Notes: generated from the sequence alone by a model not told the origin. 44,914 nucleotides of DNA from Salinicola sp. (GCA_002695065.1 NZNW01000080.1:1-44914); one strand, 5' to 3'; numbered from the stretch's first letter, positions 32,672 to 42,873 are shown. A program made the numbers and translations.

Positions 32672-35140
32672 CTAGGCGGTGGCCTCGTTCTCGATCTCCG
32701 ACGTCTCTTGCGCTTCCCGACGCGTGACGAAGGCATCGAAGGCGAAGTCGTCCACCGTCAGCATCTCCAGGACTTCCGCCTCGTGGGCGCGCATGAAGGC
32801 GGCATCCTCGTCGTTCAGCAGGCCGGTTTCGTGAGCGGCATCGATCCACTGCTCGGGGTGCAACGCGACCTCCGGCAGCGCTTTCTTGACCCGCGCCTTG
32901 TTGAGCGTGCGATAGATCGTCTCGGCCCGTTCGGCATTGGCCAGCAGGGCGTTGTAGCGCGCCAGCGCGTTCTCCTTCTGACCCTCCTCCCAGCTGTCCC
33001 AGGTATTGCTCGTCAGCTTGTGGCGCAGCGCGCTGTCCGTGGAGATCGCTCTGGCGATCTCCCGTGTCAGCGTGTCCTGCGGCTTGTGCCAGCGGCGCCC
33101 CAGAGGCTGGGTGACGAACGCCAGCGTATTGCCCAAGGCCCGGTTGGGCAGGTTGTCGAACAGATCGACCAGCGCCTGCTCGGCACGGTTCAGCAACAAC
33201 CGACAGCTGTAGTGGAACAGCGCCGCCTCGTTGTCGACGCGATCGGTTTCGTGCCACTGCTTGAGCACCATCGACAGCAGATAGAGATTGGAGAGCACGT
33301 CGCCGAGACGCGCCGAGATCATCTCGCGCTGCTTGAGCTTGGAGCCGAGGCTGGCCATGGCGGCGTCGGCGCACAGGCTGAAGGCGGAAGAGAGCCGCGC
33401 GGCATCCTGTGCGTAGGGCGCCGCGATGGCATCGAACGGGACGTTCGGCTTGCCGAGACCCAGTGCCTGGGTGAAGGCGCGTGCGCCGTTGCCGAAGATC
33501 AGCCCGATATGGCGGAAGAACAGCCGATCGAAGGCCTCGAAATCGTTGGCATCCTTGGCCGCCAGCTCCTCGAGGACGTAAGGATGGCAGCGGATCGCAC
33601 CCTGACCGAAGATCATCAGGTTGCGGGTCATGATATTGGCGCCCTCGACGGTGATCGACACCGGGTTGGCGCTGTAGCCGATGCCGAGATAGTTGCGCGG
33701 GCCCAGCGTTACCGTGCGTCCGCCGTGGACATCCATGGCATCGGCCAGCACGTCGCGCTGGAACTCGGTCAACTGGCTCTTGAGAATCGCCGACGGTACC
33801 GCCGGCTTGACGCCGTGATCGATGGTGTTGGCGGTCTGCATCACGGCGGCCTGGGAGATGTAGGCCTTGGCGGCGATGCGCGCCAGCGGCTCCTGCACGC
33901 CCTCCATGTCCGCCACGGCGATGTTGAACTGGCGGCGAATGCGGGTGAAGCCGCCGCTCCAGCCCACCGCATAGCGCCCGATGCCCGCGGCACCGGAAGG
34001 CAGGGTGATGCAGCGGCCCACCGAGAGGCACTCCACCAGCATGCGCCAGCCCTGACCGGCCATGTCGAGCCCGCCAATCAGGTAATCGAGGGGGATGAAC
34101 ACCTCCTTGCCGCGGATCGGACCGTTCATGAACGGGCTGCCGATCGGATGGTGGCGGCGGCCGATCTCCATGCCTTCGGTGTCACGCGGGATCAGCGCAC
34201 AGCTGATGCCGATGTCGCTCTCGCCGCGCTCCAGCAGATTGTCCGGGTCGAACATGCGGAAGGCCAGGCCGACCACGGTGGCGATCGGCGCCAGGGTGAT
34301 CCAGCGTTTCTCAAAGGTCAGCTTCATCCCCAGGACCTCCTTGCCGTCATGCATGCCGCGGCAGACGATGCCGACATCCGGGATGGAGGTGGCGTCACTG
34401 CCGGCGCGGGGGCCGGTCAGCGCGAAGCAGGGGATGTCGCGGCCGTCGGCGAGGCGCGGCAGGTAGTGATCCTTCTGCGCCTCGGTACCGTATTTCAGCA
34501 GCAACTCGCCCGGGCCGAGCGAGTTGGGCACGCCGACGGTGCTCATCAGGGTTTCGTTGAACGCGAGCTTCTGCAGCACGGCGGACTGCGCCTTGGCTGA
34601 GAATCCCAGGCCGCCGTAGGCCTTGGGGATGATCATGCCGAAGAAGCGCTCCTTCTTCAGGTACTCCCACAGCGCCTCCGGCATGTCGGCACGCTCGCGG
34701 GCGATCTCCCAGGCGTTGCACATGCCCGCGGCGACGGAGCATTGATGGTCGACGAAGGCCTGCTCCTCCTCGCTCAGCCCGGCATTGTCGAAGTCGAGCA
34801 GGCGCTGCCAGTCGGGACGGCCGCTGAACAGCTCGCCGTCCCAGGCGACGGTGCCGGCATCGAGCGCGACTCGCTCGGTCTCGGAGACCCGCGGGGCGAT
34901 CTTCTTGAACAGCGCGAACAGGCGCGGCGACAGCCACAGCCGACGAATCGGCTTGAGGCCGCAGACGGCGACGCCGATCGCCGCGATCAACAGCAGCGTA
35001 CCGGCGACGCCGGCGTCCAGCGCCAGCCCGATGACACCCAACACGGCGAGTACGGCCAGTGCCGCGAGTGCGCCGGCTTCGCGACGCATGACGACCAGAC
35101 AGCCGATGACGGCCAGGACGATGAGCAGCAGTGTGATCAT
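32672..35140 (-). CDS. fadE: Acyl-CoA dehydrogenase FadE
   Basis: 822-residue membrane-anchored acyl-CoA dehydrogenase of the long FadE form (E. coli 814). Two or three N-terminal hydrophobic helices (1-70), then the dehydrogenase domain: FFGMIIPKAYGGLG, LTGPRAGSDATS, LGMKLTFEKRWITLAPIA, VECLSVGRCITLPSGAAG, DVHGGRTVTLGPRNYLG, and a C-terminal DUF1974-type extension (about 510-800). Catalyses the first step of beta-oxidation with FAD. ATG 35140. A 22-bp palindrome 27 bp upstream resembles a PsrA operator, so repression by a fatty-acid-sensing TetR regulator is likely. Confidence 0.95.
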   Translation of the reverse strand: MITLLLIVLAVIGCLVVMRREAGALAALAVLAVLGVIGLALDAGVAGTLLLIAAIGVAVCGLKPIRRLWLSPRLFALFKKIAPRVSETERVALDAGTVAWDGELFSGRPDWQRLLDFDNAGLSEEEQAFVDHQCSVAAGMCNAWEIARERADMPEALWEYLKKERFFGMIIPKAYGGLGFSAKAQSAVLQKLAFNETLMSTVGVPNSLGPGELLLKYGTEAQKDHYLPRLADGRDIPCFALTGPRAGSDATSIPDVGIVCRGMHDGKEVLGMKLTFEKRWITLAPIATVVGLAFRMFDPDNLLERGESDIGISCALIPRDTEGMEIGRRHHPIGSPFMNGPIRGKEVFIPLDYLIGGLDMAGQGWRMLVECLSVGRCITLPSGAAGIGRYAVGWSGGFTRIRRQFNIAVADMEGVQEPLARIAAKAYISQAAVMQTANTIDHGVKPAVPSAILKSQLTEFQRDVLADAMDVHGGRTVTLGPRNYLGIGYSANPVSITVEGANIMTRNLMIFGQGAIRCHPYVLEELAAKDANDFEAFDRLFFRHIGLIFGNGARAFTQALGLGKPNVPFDAIAAPYAQDAARLSSAFSLCADAAMASLGSKLKQREMISARLGDVLSNLYLLSMVLKQWHETDRVDNEAALFHYSCRLLLNRAEQALVDLFDNLPNRALGNTLAFVTQPLGRRWHKPQDTLTREIARAISTDSALRHKLTSNTWDSWEEGQKENALARYNALLANAERAETIYRTLNKARVKKALPEVALHPEQWIDAAHETGLLNDEDAAFMRAHEAEVLEMLTVDDFAFDAFVTRREAQETSEIENEATA

Positions 35141-35166
35141 GACGAGCTCCGAGAGGGAAAACGAAG

Positions 35167-35188
35167 AATTCAGACGAGCGTTTGAATT
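35167..35188 (-). promoter_or_regulatory. PsrA/FadR-type palindromic operator of fadE
   Basis: 22-bp palindrome with 10-bp arms AATTCAGACG and CGTTTGAATT (one mismatch) around AG. It contains CAGAC-N4-GTTTG, one base from the PsrA consensus (C/G)AAAC-N4-GTTT(G/C). It ends 27 bp before the fadE ATG. Confidence 0.6.
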
Positions 35189-35250
35189 TGGTTTTCAGAC
35201 TAGCGGATCCCACGCCGGCTGACTAGGCCGACGTGCTTATCCTTTGGGCT

Positions 35251-35320
35251 AGAGCCGCGAGCTACGAGCTATGAGCTACGAGCTAAGAGCTAAGAGCTAA
35301 GAGCCACGAGCGACGAGAAG
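35251..35320. repeat. Degenerate heptamer array (NGAGCTA)n between fadE and mdtC
   Basis: Ten head-to-tail heptamers of the pattern NGAGCTA (variants CGAGCTA, TGAGCTA, AGAGCTA, CGAGCGA) between the fadE promoter and the mdtC stop codon. Unit equals the array at 44861-44914. Confidence 0.93.
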
Positions 35321-35351
35321 GACTTGCGGGCCGGAGCCCGAAGCCCGAAGC

Positions 35352-38300
35352 TTACGCCTCGCTGGCACGTCCCGCGCCGATCTGTCTTGGCCGCAGGCGG
35401 CGGTGAAGCCTGTCGAGGTAAAGATAGACCACCGGGGTGGTGTAGAGCGTCAGGATCTGGCTGACGATCAGCCCGCCGATGATGGTGATCCCCAGTGGCG
35501 CGCGCAGGCCGGCATTCTCGTCGGTGCCGAGCAGCAGCGGCAGCGCGCCGAGCAGGGCGGCGAGGGTGGTCATCATGATCGGCCGGAAGCGGACCAGCGC
35601 GGCGTGGCGAATCGCGTCCTGCGGCGTCATGCCCTGGTCGCGTTCGCAGACGACGGCGAAGTCCACCAGCATGATCGCGTTCTTCTTGACCACGCCGATC
35701 AGCAGGATGATGCCGATCAGCGCGATCAGGGTGAACGGCGTGTCCAGCGCCATCAGCGCCAGCAGGGCGCCGACCCCGGCGGAGGGCAGCGTCGACAGGA
35801 TGGTCAGTGGATGGATGTAGCTCTCGTAGAGAATGCCCAGCACCAGGTAGACCGTCACCAGCGCGGCGAGGATCAGCCATGGCATCGCTTCGATACCGCT
35901 CTGGAAGGTGCCGGCGCTGCCCTCGAAGTCGACCTGGACGGCGGTGGGCGGGTGAAGCTCGTCCACGGCCTGGCGAATGCGTGCGGTCGCTTCTCCCAGC
36001 GACACGCCCTCCTCCAGGTTGAACGAGACCGTCGAGGCGGCGAACTGCCCCTGGTGATTGACCGTTACCGGCGTGGTGCTGCGCTCGACGTGACTGAACG
36101 CCGAGATCGGGATCATCTCGCCGTCGCTGGCGCTGACCTGGAGGTCGCCGATGGCATCGGGGGCCTGGCGGTAGGGGGCATCGACTTCCATCACCACGTA
36201 GCGCTGTTCGTCGGCATCGTAGAGGCTCACCACCTTGCTCTGGGCGAAGGCGTTGCCCAGCGCGGTGTCGATGGTGCTCATGTCCACGCCGAGACGCGAG
36301 GCGGTGTCCCGATCCACGACCAGCCTGGCGGCCAGGCCGTCGCCGCGGTTGTCGCTATCGACCCCGGTGATGCCGTCGACCTGCTGCATCGCCTGCTGGA
36401 CCTTCCTGGACCACTCGTCCAGCAGATCGAGATCGTCGCTCTTGAGCGTGATCTCGTACTGGGAGGCGCTGCTGGAGCGTCCGCCGATGCGGATATCCTG
36501 CAGCGGAAACATGAAGGTGCTGACCCCGGTCAGGCCCTGCAGGCTGGCCATCAGGCGATTGCCGATCGCCTGGGTAGAGCCCTGGCGGTCGGCCTTGAGA
36601 GTGATGAACAGCGTGGCCGAGGAGCCGCCGCGGCCCGGGCCGCCGCTCCCCATGAACCCCAGCACGCTGTCGACGGCGGGGTCGGCCTGCAGCCGCTCGC
36701 GCACCTGGCCGAGCTTGTCCGAGACGGCGTCGAACGACAGTGCCTGATCGCCGCGCATGGTGCCGAGCAGGCGCCCGGTGTCCTGATCCGGGATGAACCC
36801 CTTGTCGACGGCGGCGTAGAGATAACCGTTGAGCACGATCACGGCGACCAGCGACAGCAGCGTCAACCGGCGATGCTTCAGCGCGATATCCAGGGTCGTG
36901 GCGTAGCCGCGCACGAAGGCGTTGCCGGTCGCGGTCAAGAACCGCTCCCAGCGGGGCTGTCGCTGGCGTTCCGGGTGCGGTTTCAGCCAGCGGGCGCACA
37001 GCATCGGCGTCAGCGTCAGCGACACCAGCAACGACACCCCGATGGCCAGCGACAGCGTCACTGCGAACTCGTGGAACATTCGCCCGATGAAGCCGCCAAG
37101 CAGCAGCAGCGGGATGAACACTGCCACCAGCGACACGCTCATCGCGGTGACCGTGAAGCCGACTTCCCTGGCGCCGAGCAGCGCGGCCTTGAATGGCTTG
37201 ACGCCCTGCTCGATGTGCCGCGCGATGTTCTCCACCACCACGATGGCGTCGTCGACCAGGAAGCCGATCGAGACGATCAGCGCCATCAGCGACAGGGTGT
37301 CCAGCGAGAAGTCGAACACCCACATCATCGCGAAGGTGCCGATCAGCGACACCGGAATCGCGACACTGGGGATGATGGTGGCGCGGGCATTGCGCAGGAA
37401 CAGGAACACCACCAGCACCACCAGCACGACGGCCAGCAGCAGTGTCAGCTGGGTCTCGTGCAGAGATGCCTGGATGCCGGGTGCGCGGTCGAGCTGCACG
37501 CTGAGGTTGACGTTCCGGGGCAGCAGGCTGCGCACCTCCTCGAGCCGTTCCCTGACGCCGGCGATGGTGTCGATGATGTTGGCGCCGCTGGCACTGCTGA
37601 TCACCAGCAGGACGGCGGGAAGATCGTTCTGGAAGCCGACGTTGTAGCGATCTTCCACGCCGTCGACGATCCTGGCCACGTCGCCGAGGCGCATCAGCGA
37701 GCCGTCGTCCCCCTTGGCGATCACGATCTGGCTATAGTCGCTCGCCTTCAGCAGTTGGGAGTCGCTCTGGACCTCCCAGCGATGCTCGACGGTCTGCACG
37801 AATCCGGTTGGCGACTGCGTCGTGGCCGCGCGCAGGGCACCGGCCACGGCGTCCAGTGCGATACCGGCGTGGTTGAGCTTGCGCGGGTCGATCGACACCC
37901 TCACCGCCGGTGAGGAGCTGCCGCCGACATTGACGTCGCCGACGCCGGGCACCTGGGCGATGGGCGGTGCGATCTTGCTGTCGGCGAGGCGATAGAGCTC
38001 GCTGGTGGGGAGGGTGTCGGAGGTCAGCGACAGGATCATCACCGGCGCCGAGGCCGGGTTGAGCTTGCGATAGTGCGGCCGGCTGGTCATGGCGCTGGGG
38101 AGCAGCGGCTGGGCGTCGTTGATGGCGGCCTGGACCTCCTGGGCGGCCACGTTGATCTCCTTGTCGAGATCGAACTGGATGATCACGCTGGTGGAGCCGT
38201 CGGAGCTCGACGAGGTCATCTGGGTGATCCCGGGAATGCGACCCAGCGAACGCTCCAGCGGCGTCGCTACCGTCGATGCCATGGTTTCCGGATTGGCCCC

Positions 38301-38456
38301 GCTCAGGCTCGCCGAGACCAGAATGGTCGGGAACGACACGTTGGGCAGCGGTGCCACCGGCAGCCGCTCGTAGGCGAGCGAGCCCAGCAGCACGATGGCC
38401 AGCGCCAGCAGGATGGTGGCCACGGGTCGGCGTACGAAGGGGGCCGACAGGCTCAC
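35352..38456 (-). CDS. mdtC: RND multidrug efflux permease MdtC/MuxC-like
   Basis: 1034-residue resistance-nodulation-division pump. Proton-relay aspartates in TM4 (SIGFLVDDAIVVVENI), LLGGFIGRMFHEFAVTLSLA motif, second-half VTVYLVLGILYESYIHPLTIL and IALIGIILLIGVVKKNAIMLVD; twelve TM helices with two large periplasmic loops. Resembles MdtC, which forms a heterotrimer with MdtB. Starts 4 bp inside the mdtB end (ATGA). Last gene of the operon. Confidence 0.93.
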   Translation of the reverse strand: MSLSAPFVRRPVATILLALAIVLLGSLAYERLPVAPLPNVSFPTILVSASLSGANPETMASTVATPLERSLGRIPGITQMTSSSSDGSTSVIIQFDLDKEINVAAQEVQAAINDAQPLLPSAMTSRPHYRKLNPASAPVMILSLTSDTLPTSELYRLADSKIAPPIAQVPGVGDVNVGGSSSPAVRVSIDPRKLNHAGIALDAVAGALRAATTQSPTGFVQTVEHRWEVQSDSQLLKASDYSQIVIAKGDDGSLMRLGDVARIVDGVEDRYNVGFQNDLPAVLLVISSASGANIIDTIAGVRERLEEVRSLLPRNVNLSVQLDRAPGIQASLHETQLTLLLAVVLVVLVVFLFLRNARATIIPSVAIPVSLIGTFAMMWVFDFSLDTLSLMALIVSIGFLVDDAIVVVENIARHIEQGVKPFKAALLGAREVGFTVTAMSVSLVAVFIPLLLLGGFIGRMFHEFAVTLSLAIGVSLLVSLTLTPMLCARWLKPHPERQRQPRWERFLTATGNAFVRGYATTLDIALKHRRLTLLSLVAVIVLNGYLYAAVDKGFIPDQDTGRLLGTMRGDQALSFDAVSDKLGQVRERLQADPAVDSVLGFMGSGGPGRGGSSATLFITLKADRQGSTQAIGNRLMASLQGLTGVSTFMFPLQDIRIGGRSSSASQYEITLKSDDLDLLDEWSRKVQQAMQQVDGITGVDSDNRGDGLAARLVVDRDTASRLGVDMSTIDTALGNAFAQSKVVSLYDADEQRYVVMEVDAPYRQAPDAIGDLQVSASDGEMIPISAFSHVERSTTPVTVNHQGQFAASTVSFNLEEGVSLGEATARIRQAVDELHPPTAVQVDFEGSAGTFQSGIEAMPWLILAALVTVYLVLGILYESYIHPLTILSTLPSAGVGALLALMALDTPFTLIALIGIILLIGVVKKNAIMLVDFAVVCERDQGMTPQDAIRHAALVRFRPIMMTTLAALLGALPLLLGTDENAGLRAPLGITIIGGLIVSQILTLYTTPVVYLYLDRLHRRLRPRQIGAGRASEA

Positions 38457-41400
38457 GGCGATGCTCCGTCTGGGGTCTCTCCATCACCACGCTCTTCATC
38501 ACGACCCCGTGCATCGCGTTCGTCGTGCTCATCGTCGTGGCGCCGGGTCCGGCCGAAGCGTACCGCGAGGCGGTCGAAGAACAGGTAGATCACCGGCGTG
38601 GTGAACAGCGTCAGCAACTGGCTGAACAGCAGCCCGCCGACCATGGTGACCCCCAGCGGCTGGCGGAGCTCGGCGCCGTAGCCGCTGGCGAACATCAGCG
38701 GCATGGCGCCGAGCAGCGCGGCGAAGGTGGTCATCATGATCGGCCGGAAGCGCAGCAGCGCCGCGGTATGGATCGCCTTCTCCGCCGACATGCCGCGCTC
38801 GCGCTGCGCCTCCAGCGCGAAGTCGATCATCATGATCGCGTTCTTCTTGACGATGCCGATCAGCAGGATGATGCCGATGACCGCCACCAGGCCGAGCGAA
38901 TAACCGCCGATCTGCAGCGCCAGCAAGGCGCCGATGGCGGCGGATGGCAGCGTCGACAGGATCGTCAGCGGGTGAATGTAGCTCTCGTAGAGCACCCCCA
39001 GCACGATGTACATGGTGACGATGGCGGCCAGGATCAGCCACAGGGTGTCGCCGGTGGAGTCGGTGTACGCCAGCGCGGAGCCGCGATAGGTGAGCGTGGT
39101 CTGGTCGCTGAGGGTGTCGGCCGCCGCCCGGTCGACCGCCTCGAAGGCCTCCGACAGCGAGTGGCCGTCGGCGACGGCGAACGACATCAGCGCCGAGGGG
39201 AACTGGTTCTGGCGTTGCAGCGAGAGCGGGGTGGTGCGCTCGGTCAGGGTCACCAGGGTCGACAGCGGCACCAGCTCATCGTCGTCGTTGGCGACGTAGA
39301 GACGCGACAGCGCCTGCGGTCCGTCGCTATCGGTGGCGTTGGCGGCAAGCACCACCCGGTACTGGCTGGCCTGGGTGAAGATGGTCGAGATCAGGCGCTG
39401 GCCGAAGGCGTCGTAGAGTGCGTCGTCGATATCGGCGACGCTGATCCCGAGCCGGCCGGCGCGGCCGCGGTCGATGGTCACCTCGAGCTTGCGCCCTTCG
39501 TTCTGGACGTCGCTGCTGACGCTGGCGATGGCGGGAGAGCGTCCGAGAGCCGCGAGCAGCCTGGCGGCGTCGTCGTTCAGCGCCGCGCGGTCGCCCTGGG
39601 TCAGGGCGAACTGATAGGGATAGCGACTGATGGTGTCTTCCAGCGTCAGATCCTGCACCGGCTGCAGTGACAGGGTCAGCCCGGGAATGTCGCGGCTCTC
39701 GTTGCGCAGCCGTGCCAGTACGCCGTCCAGGTCGTCACGTTCGCCCAGCGGCTTGAGGTTGATCGAGAGGCGGCCGCTGTTGAGCGTGGTGTTGGTGCCG
39801 TCGATGCCGACGCTGGACGAGACGCTCTCGACGGCGGGATCCTTCAGCAGGCGGTCGACCAGTCGCTGCTGGCGCGCCGACATCGCCTCGAACGAGGTCG
39901 ACTGGGTCGCAGTGGTGATGCCGCGGATGACGCCGGTGTCCTGCACCGGGAACAGCCCCTTGGGCGTGGCGATGAACAGCAGGGCGGTGACGCCCAGGGT
40001 GGCGACCGCCACCAGCAGCGTCAGCGTCTGATGGCCGAGCACCCAGTTCAGCGCGTGTTCGTAACCACGGGTGAGGCGACCGAACAAGCCTTGACGGCTG
40101 CGCACCATGGCTTCGTCGTCCATCTCTTCGCCACCGCTGCCGGCGGCTTCCGGACGCTGCTTCAGCCAGCGCGCGCAGAGCATCGGCGTCAGCGTCAGCG
40201 AGACGAAGGCGGAGATCAGGATCGAGATCGCCAGGGTCAGCGCGAATTCGCGGAACAGCACGCCGACCACGCCACTCATGAACACCAGCGGTATCAGCAC
40301 GGCCAGCAGCGAGACCGTCAGCGAGAGGATGGTGAAGGCGATCTGGCGCGAGCCCTTGAGCGCGGCAGCCAGCGGCTTTTCGCCCTTCTCCACGTAGCGG
40401 GTGATGTTCTCCAGCACCACGATGGCGTCGTCGATGACGAAGCCGGTGGCGATGGTCAAGGCCATCAGGGTCAGGTTGTTGAGGCTGAATCCCGCCAGGT
40501 ACATCGCGCCGAAGGTACCCACCAGCGACAGCGGCACCGCCAGGCTGGGGATCAGCGTGGCCGGAAGGTTGCGCAGGAACAGGAAGGTCACCATCACCAC
40601 CAGCCCGATGGCGAGCATCAGTTCGAACTGCACGTCCTCCACCGCGGCGCGAATGGTGGTGGTGCGATCGGTGAGTATCCTGACGTCGACATTGGCCGGC
40701 AGCGTGTTCTCCAGCGCCGGCAGGCCCCGCTTGATGCTGTCGGCCACGCCGACCACGTTGGCGCCGGGCTGGCGCAGCACGTCGATCAGGATCGCGCCCT
40801 CGCGATCGGCCCAGGCCGAGAGGTAGGCGTTCTCGGAACCGTCCTCGACCTTGGCCACGTCCGACAGCCGCAGCACCGAACCACCGTCGTTCTTGAGGAT
40901 CAGGTCGCGGTAACCGCTCGCCGACAGCAGTTGATCGTTGGCATCGATGCTGTAGGCGCGGTAGGGCCCATAGAGCGTGCCCTTGGCCCGGTTGACGTTG
41001 GCGGCATCGACGGCGCTGCGCACCGCGGCGAGATCGAGCCCGTAGGCGGCGAGCTGGCGCGAGTCGACGGTGATGCGCACGGCGGGCTGGTGGCCGCCGG
41101 CCAGCTTGACCTGTCCCACGCCGCTGATCTGGGCGATCTTCTGCGCCATGCGGGTGTCGACCAGGTCGTAGACCTTCGTCAGCGGCAAGGTGTCCGAGCT
41201 GACCGCCAGGGTCATGATCGGCGTATCCGCCGGGTTGACCTTGCTGTAGCTGGGCGGGCGGGGCAGGTCGTCGGGCAGCAGTGTCTCGGCCTGGCTCAGG
41301 GCCGCCTGGACCTCCTGCTCGGCGACGCCCAGGTCGGAGTCGAGCGAGAAGCGCAGCGTGATCAGCGACGCGCCGCCGGTGCTGGTCGAACTCATGTCCT

Positions 41401-41632
41401 CCAGCCCCGAGATCTCGCCCAGTTCGTCCTCCAGCGGGGAGGTGACGTGAGAGAGCATCACGTCGGGACCGGCACCGGGATAGAGCGTGGTGACCTGGAT
41501 GGTGGGGAAGTCCACCTCCGGCAGCGACGAGATCGTCAGCAACCGATAGGCCATGGCGCCGGCGATCAGGATCGCCAGCATCACCAGCGAGGTGGCGACC
41601 GGTCGCAGGATGAACAGGCGAGACGGATTCAT
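38453..41632 (-). CDS. mdtB: RND multidrug efflux permease MdtB/MuxB-like
   Basis: 1059-residue RND pump. IATGFVIDDAIVVLENITRY (paired aspartates), SGVVGVLFREFALTLAI, VTMYIVLGVLYESYIHPLTIL and VIGIILLIGIVKKNAIMMID. The long charged C-terminal tail (about residues 1025-1059, rich in Arg/Asp/Glu) is unusual for MdtB. Overlaps both mdtA and mdtC by 4 bp. Predicted to form a B2C heterotrimer with MdtC; family substrates include bile salts, novobiocin and aurintricarboxylate-type compounds. Confidence 0.93.
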   Translation of the reverse strand: MNPSRLFILRPVATSLVMLAILIAGAMAYRLLTISSLPEVDFPTIQVTTLYPGAGPDVMLSHVTSPLEDELGEISGLEDMSSTSTGGASLITLRFSLDSDLGVAEQEVQAALSQAETLLPDDLPRPPSYSKVNPADTPIMTLAVSSDTLPLTKVYDLVDTRMAQKIAQISGVGQVKLAGGHQPAVRITVDSRQLAAYGLDLAAVRSAVDAANVNRAKGTLYGPYRAYSIDANDQLLSASGYRDLILKNDGGSVLRLSDVAKVEDGSENAYLSAWADREGAILIDVLRQPGANVVGVADSIKRGLPALENTLPANVDVRILTDRTTTIRAAVEDVQFELMLAIGLVVMVTFLFLRNLPATLIPSLAVPLSLVGTFGAMYLAGFSLNNLTLMALTIATGFVIDDAIVVLENITRYVEKGEKPLAAALKGSRQIAFTILSLTVSLLAVLIPLVFMSGVVGVLFREFALTLAISILISAFVSLTLTPMLCARWLKQRPEAAGSGGEEMDDEAMVRSRQGLFGRLTRGYEHALNWVLGHQTLTLLVAVATLGVTALLFIATPKGLFPVQDTGVIRGITTATQSTSFEAMSARQQRLVDRLLKDPAVESVSSSVGIDGTNTTLNSGRLSINLKPLGERDDLDGVLARLRNESRDIPGLTLSLQPVQDLTLEDTISRYPYQFALTQGDRAALNDDAARLLAALGRSPAIASVSSDVQNEGRKLEVTIDRGRAGRLGISVADIDDALYDAFGQRLISTIFTQASQYRVVLAANATDSDGPQALSRLYVANDDDELVPLSTLVTLTERTTPLSLQRQNQFPSALMSFAVADGHSLSEAFEAVDRAAADTLSDQTTLTYRGSALAYTDSTGDTLWLILAAIVTMYIVLGVLYESYIHPLTILSTLPSAAIGALLALQIGGYSLGLVAVIGIILLIGIVKKNAIMMIDFALEAQRERGMSAEKAIHTAALLRFRPIMMTTFAALLGAMPLMFASGYGAELRQPLGVTMVGGLLFSQLLTLFTTPVIYLFFDRLAVRFGRTRRHDDEHDERDARGRDEERGDGETPDGASP

Positions 41633-42873
41633 GATGCGCGGCCGTCACCGTCGTCGGTACCGGCAGCGGGATCCGCCACCTCGTCACTCGACTCTCCCGG
41701 CAGCGCATCGCTGACCACGCGGACCTTGGCACCCTCGCGCAGGCTGTCGACGCCGTCCACCACCACCCGTTCCCCCGCTTCGACACCGGACGACAGCGCG
41801 CTCTGCGAGTTCTGGGTCGCGGCCAGCGTGACGTCGCGCCGGGTCACGGTACCGTCTTCCTTCACCACGTAGATGTAGTTGCCTTCCTGGCCGGTCTGTA
41901 CCGCCGGCTCGGGGACGATCACCTGGTCGCGGAGGATCTGCGAGACCAGGCTGACGTCGACGTAGGCGTTGGGATAGAGCCCGCCGGTGGGGTTGTCGAG
42001 GGTGGCGCGCAGGCGGATCGTACCGGTGGCGCTATTGATGTTGCTGTCGATGCTGCTCAACCGGCCGGAGTAGGTTTCGCCGTCGGTGCCGGTCACGCTC
42101 ACCGTGGGATGGTCGCCGGCGACCAGACGGCCACGGACGATATCGACATAGCGGCTGGGCAGCGAAAAGATCACCGAGATCGGGTCCAGTTGGGTGATGG
42201 TGACGATCGGATCGTCGTCGCCGAGCTGGACGATGTTGCCGGGATCCACGTTGCGAATCCCCGCCACGCCGGTGATCGGTGCGGTGATATCGGTGTAGTC
42301 GAGCTGGACCTGGGCGCTCTTGACGCTGGCCTGGTCGCTGGCCACCGTGCCCTGGTACTGGCGCACCAGCTGGCGCTGCTGTTCCAGCTCCTGGCGCGAC
42401 ACATAGTTGGTCTCGATCAGCTTTTCGTAGCGGGCCAGATCTTCCCTTGCCGATGCCAGTTGGGCCTGGTCCTGGGCCAGTTGTCCCTTGGCCTGGTCCA
42501 GCTGTGCCTGGTAATCCCTCGGATCGATCCGGGCGATCCGCTGGCCTTTCTGGACCGTTTGCCCCTCCTCGAAATCGACCGAAATCAGCTCGCCTTCCAC
42601 CCGCGGCCGCACGGCGACGCTTTGCAGCGGTCGCACCGTGCCCAGCGCGGTCAGCTCGATCGGCAGGTCCCCGCGGCTGGCGGCCACGGCGGAGATGGCC
42701 GTGGCCGGCATGCCGCCGGCGCTGGGCTGTTGCGGGGATCCGTCGTTGCCCTCTGGCTCGCCGTTGTTGCCGAGAAAATAGTAGGCGACGCTGGCCGCGA
42801 CGAGGATCAGCAGCAACCACCACAGCCAGCGTGGCGGCCGGCGGGGGCGAGACGACGTGGAGGAGGATGACAT
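41629..42873 (-). CDS. mdtA: RND efflux periplasmic adaptor MdtA-like
   Basis: 414-residue membrane fusion protein. One N-terminal TM (about 16-36: WLWWLLLILVAASVAYYFL), lipoyl half-motifs PLQSVAVRPRVEGELISVDF and GQTVQKGQRIARIDPRDY, a coiled-coil hairpin (about 125-190, Gln/Ala-rich), YTDITAPITGVAG, beta-barrel and membrane-proximal domain with LYPNAYVDVSLV. Acidic tail. ATG 42873 has AAGGAA about 11 bp upstream. First gene of mdtABC; no outer-membrane channel gene follows, so a TolC encoded elsewhere is needed. Confidence 0.93.
   Translation of the reverse strand: MSSSSTSSRPRRPPRWLWWLLLILVAASVAYYFLGNNGEPEGNDGSPQQPSAGGMPATAISAVAASRGDLPIELTALGTVRPLQSVAVRPRVEGELISVDFEEGQTVQKGQRIARIDPRDYQAQLDQAKGQLAQDQAQLASAREDLARYEKLIETNYVSRQELEQQRQLVRQYQGTVASDQASVKSAQVQLDYTDITAPITGVAGIRNVDPGNIVQLGDDDPIVTITQLDPISVIFSLPSRYVDIVRGRLVAGDHPTVSVTGTDGETYSGRLSSIDSNINSATGTIRLRATLDNPTGGLYPNAYVDVSLVSQILRDQVIVPEPAVQTGQEGNYIYVVKEDGTVTRRDVTLAATQNSQSALSSGVEAGERVVVDGVDSLREGAKVRVVSDALPGESSDEVADPAAGTDDGDGRAS

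Noticed and set aside
32600..34600. 666-codon plus-strand frame antisense to fadE
   Set aside because: Mirror of the fadE coding sequence with no recognisable domain.
35403..37913. 836-codon plus-strand frame antisense to mdtC
   Set aside because: Antisense to a fully conserved RND pump; composition is His/Gln/Asp-rich repeats expected of a reverse-complement frame.
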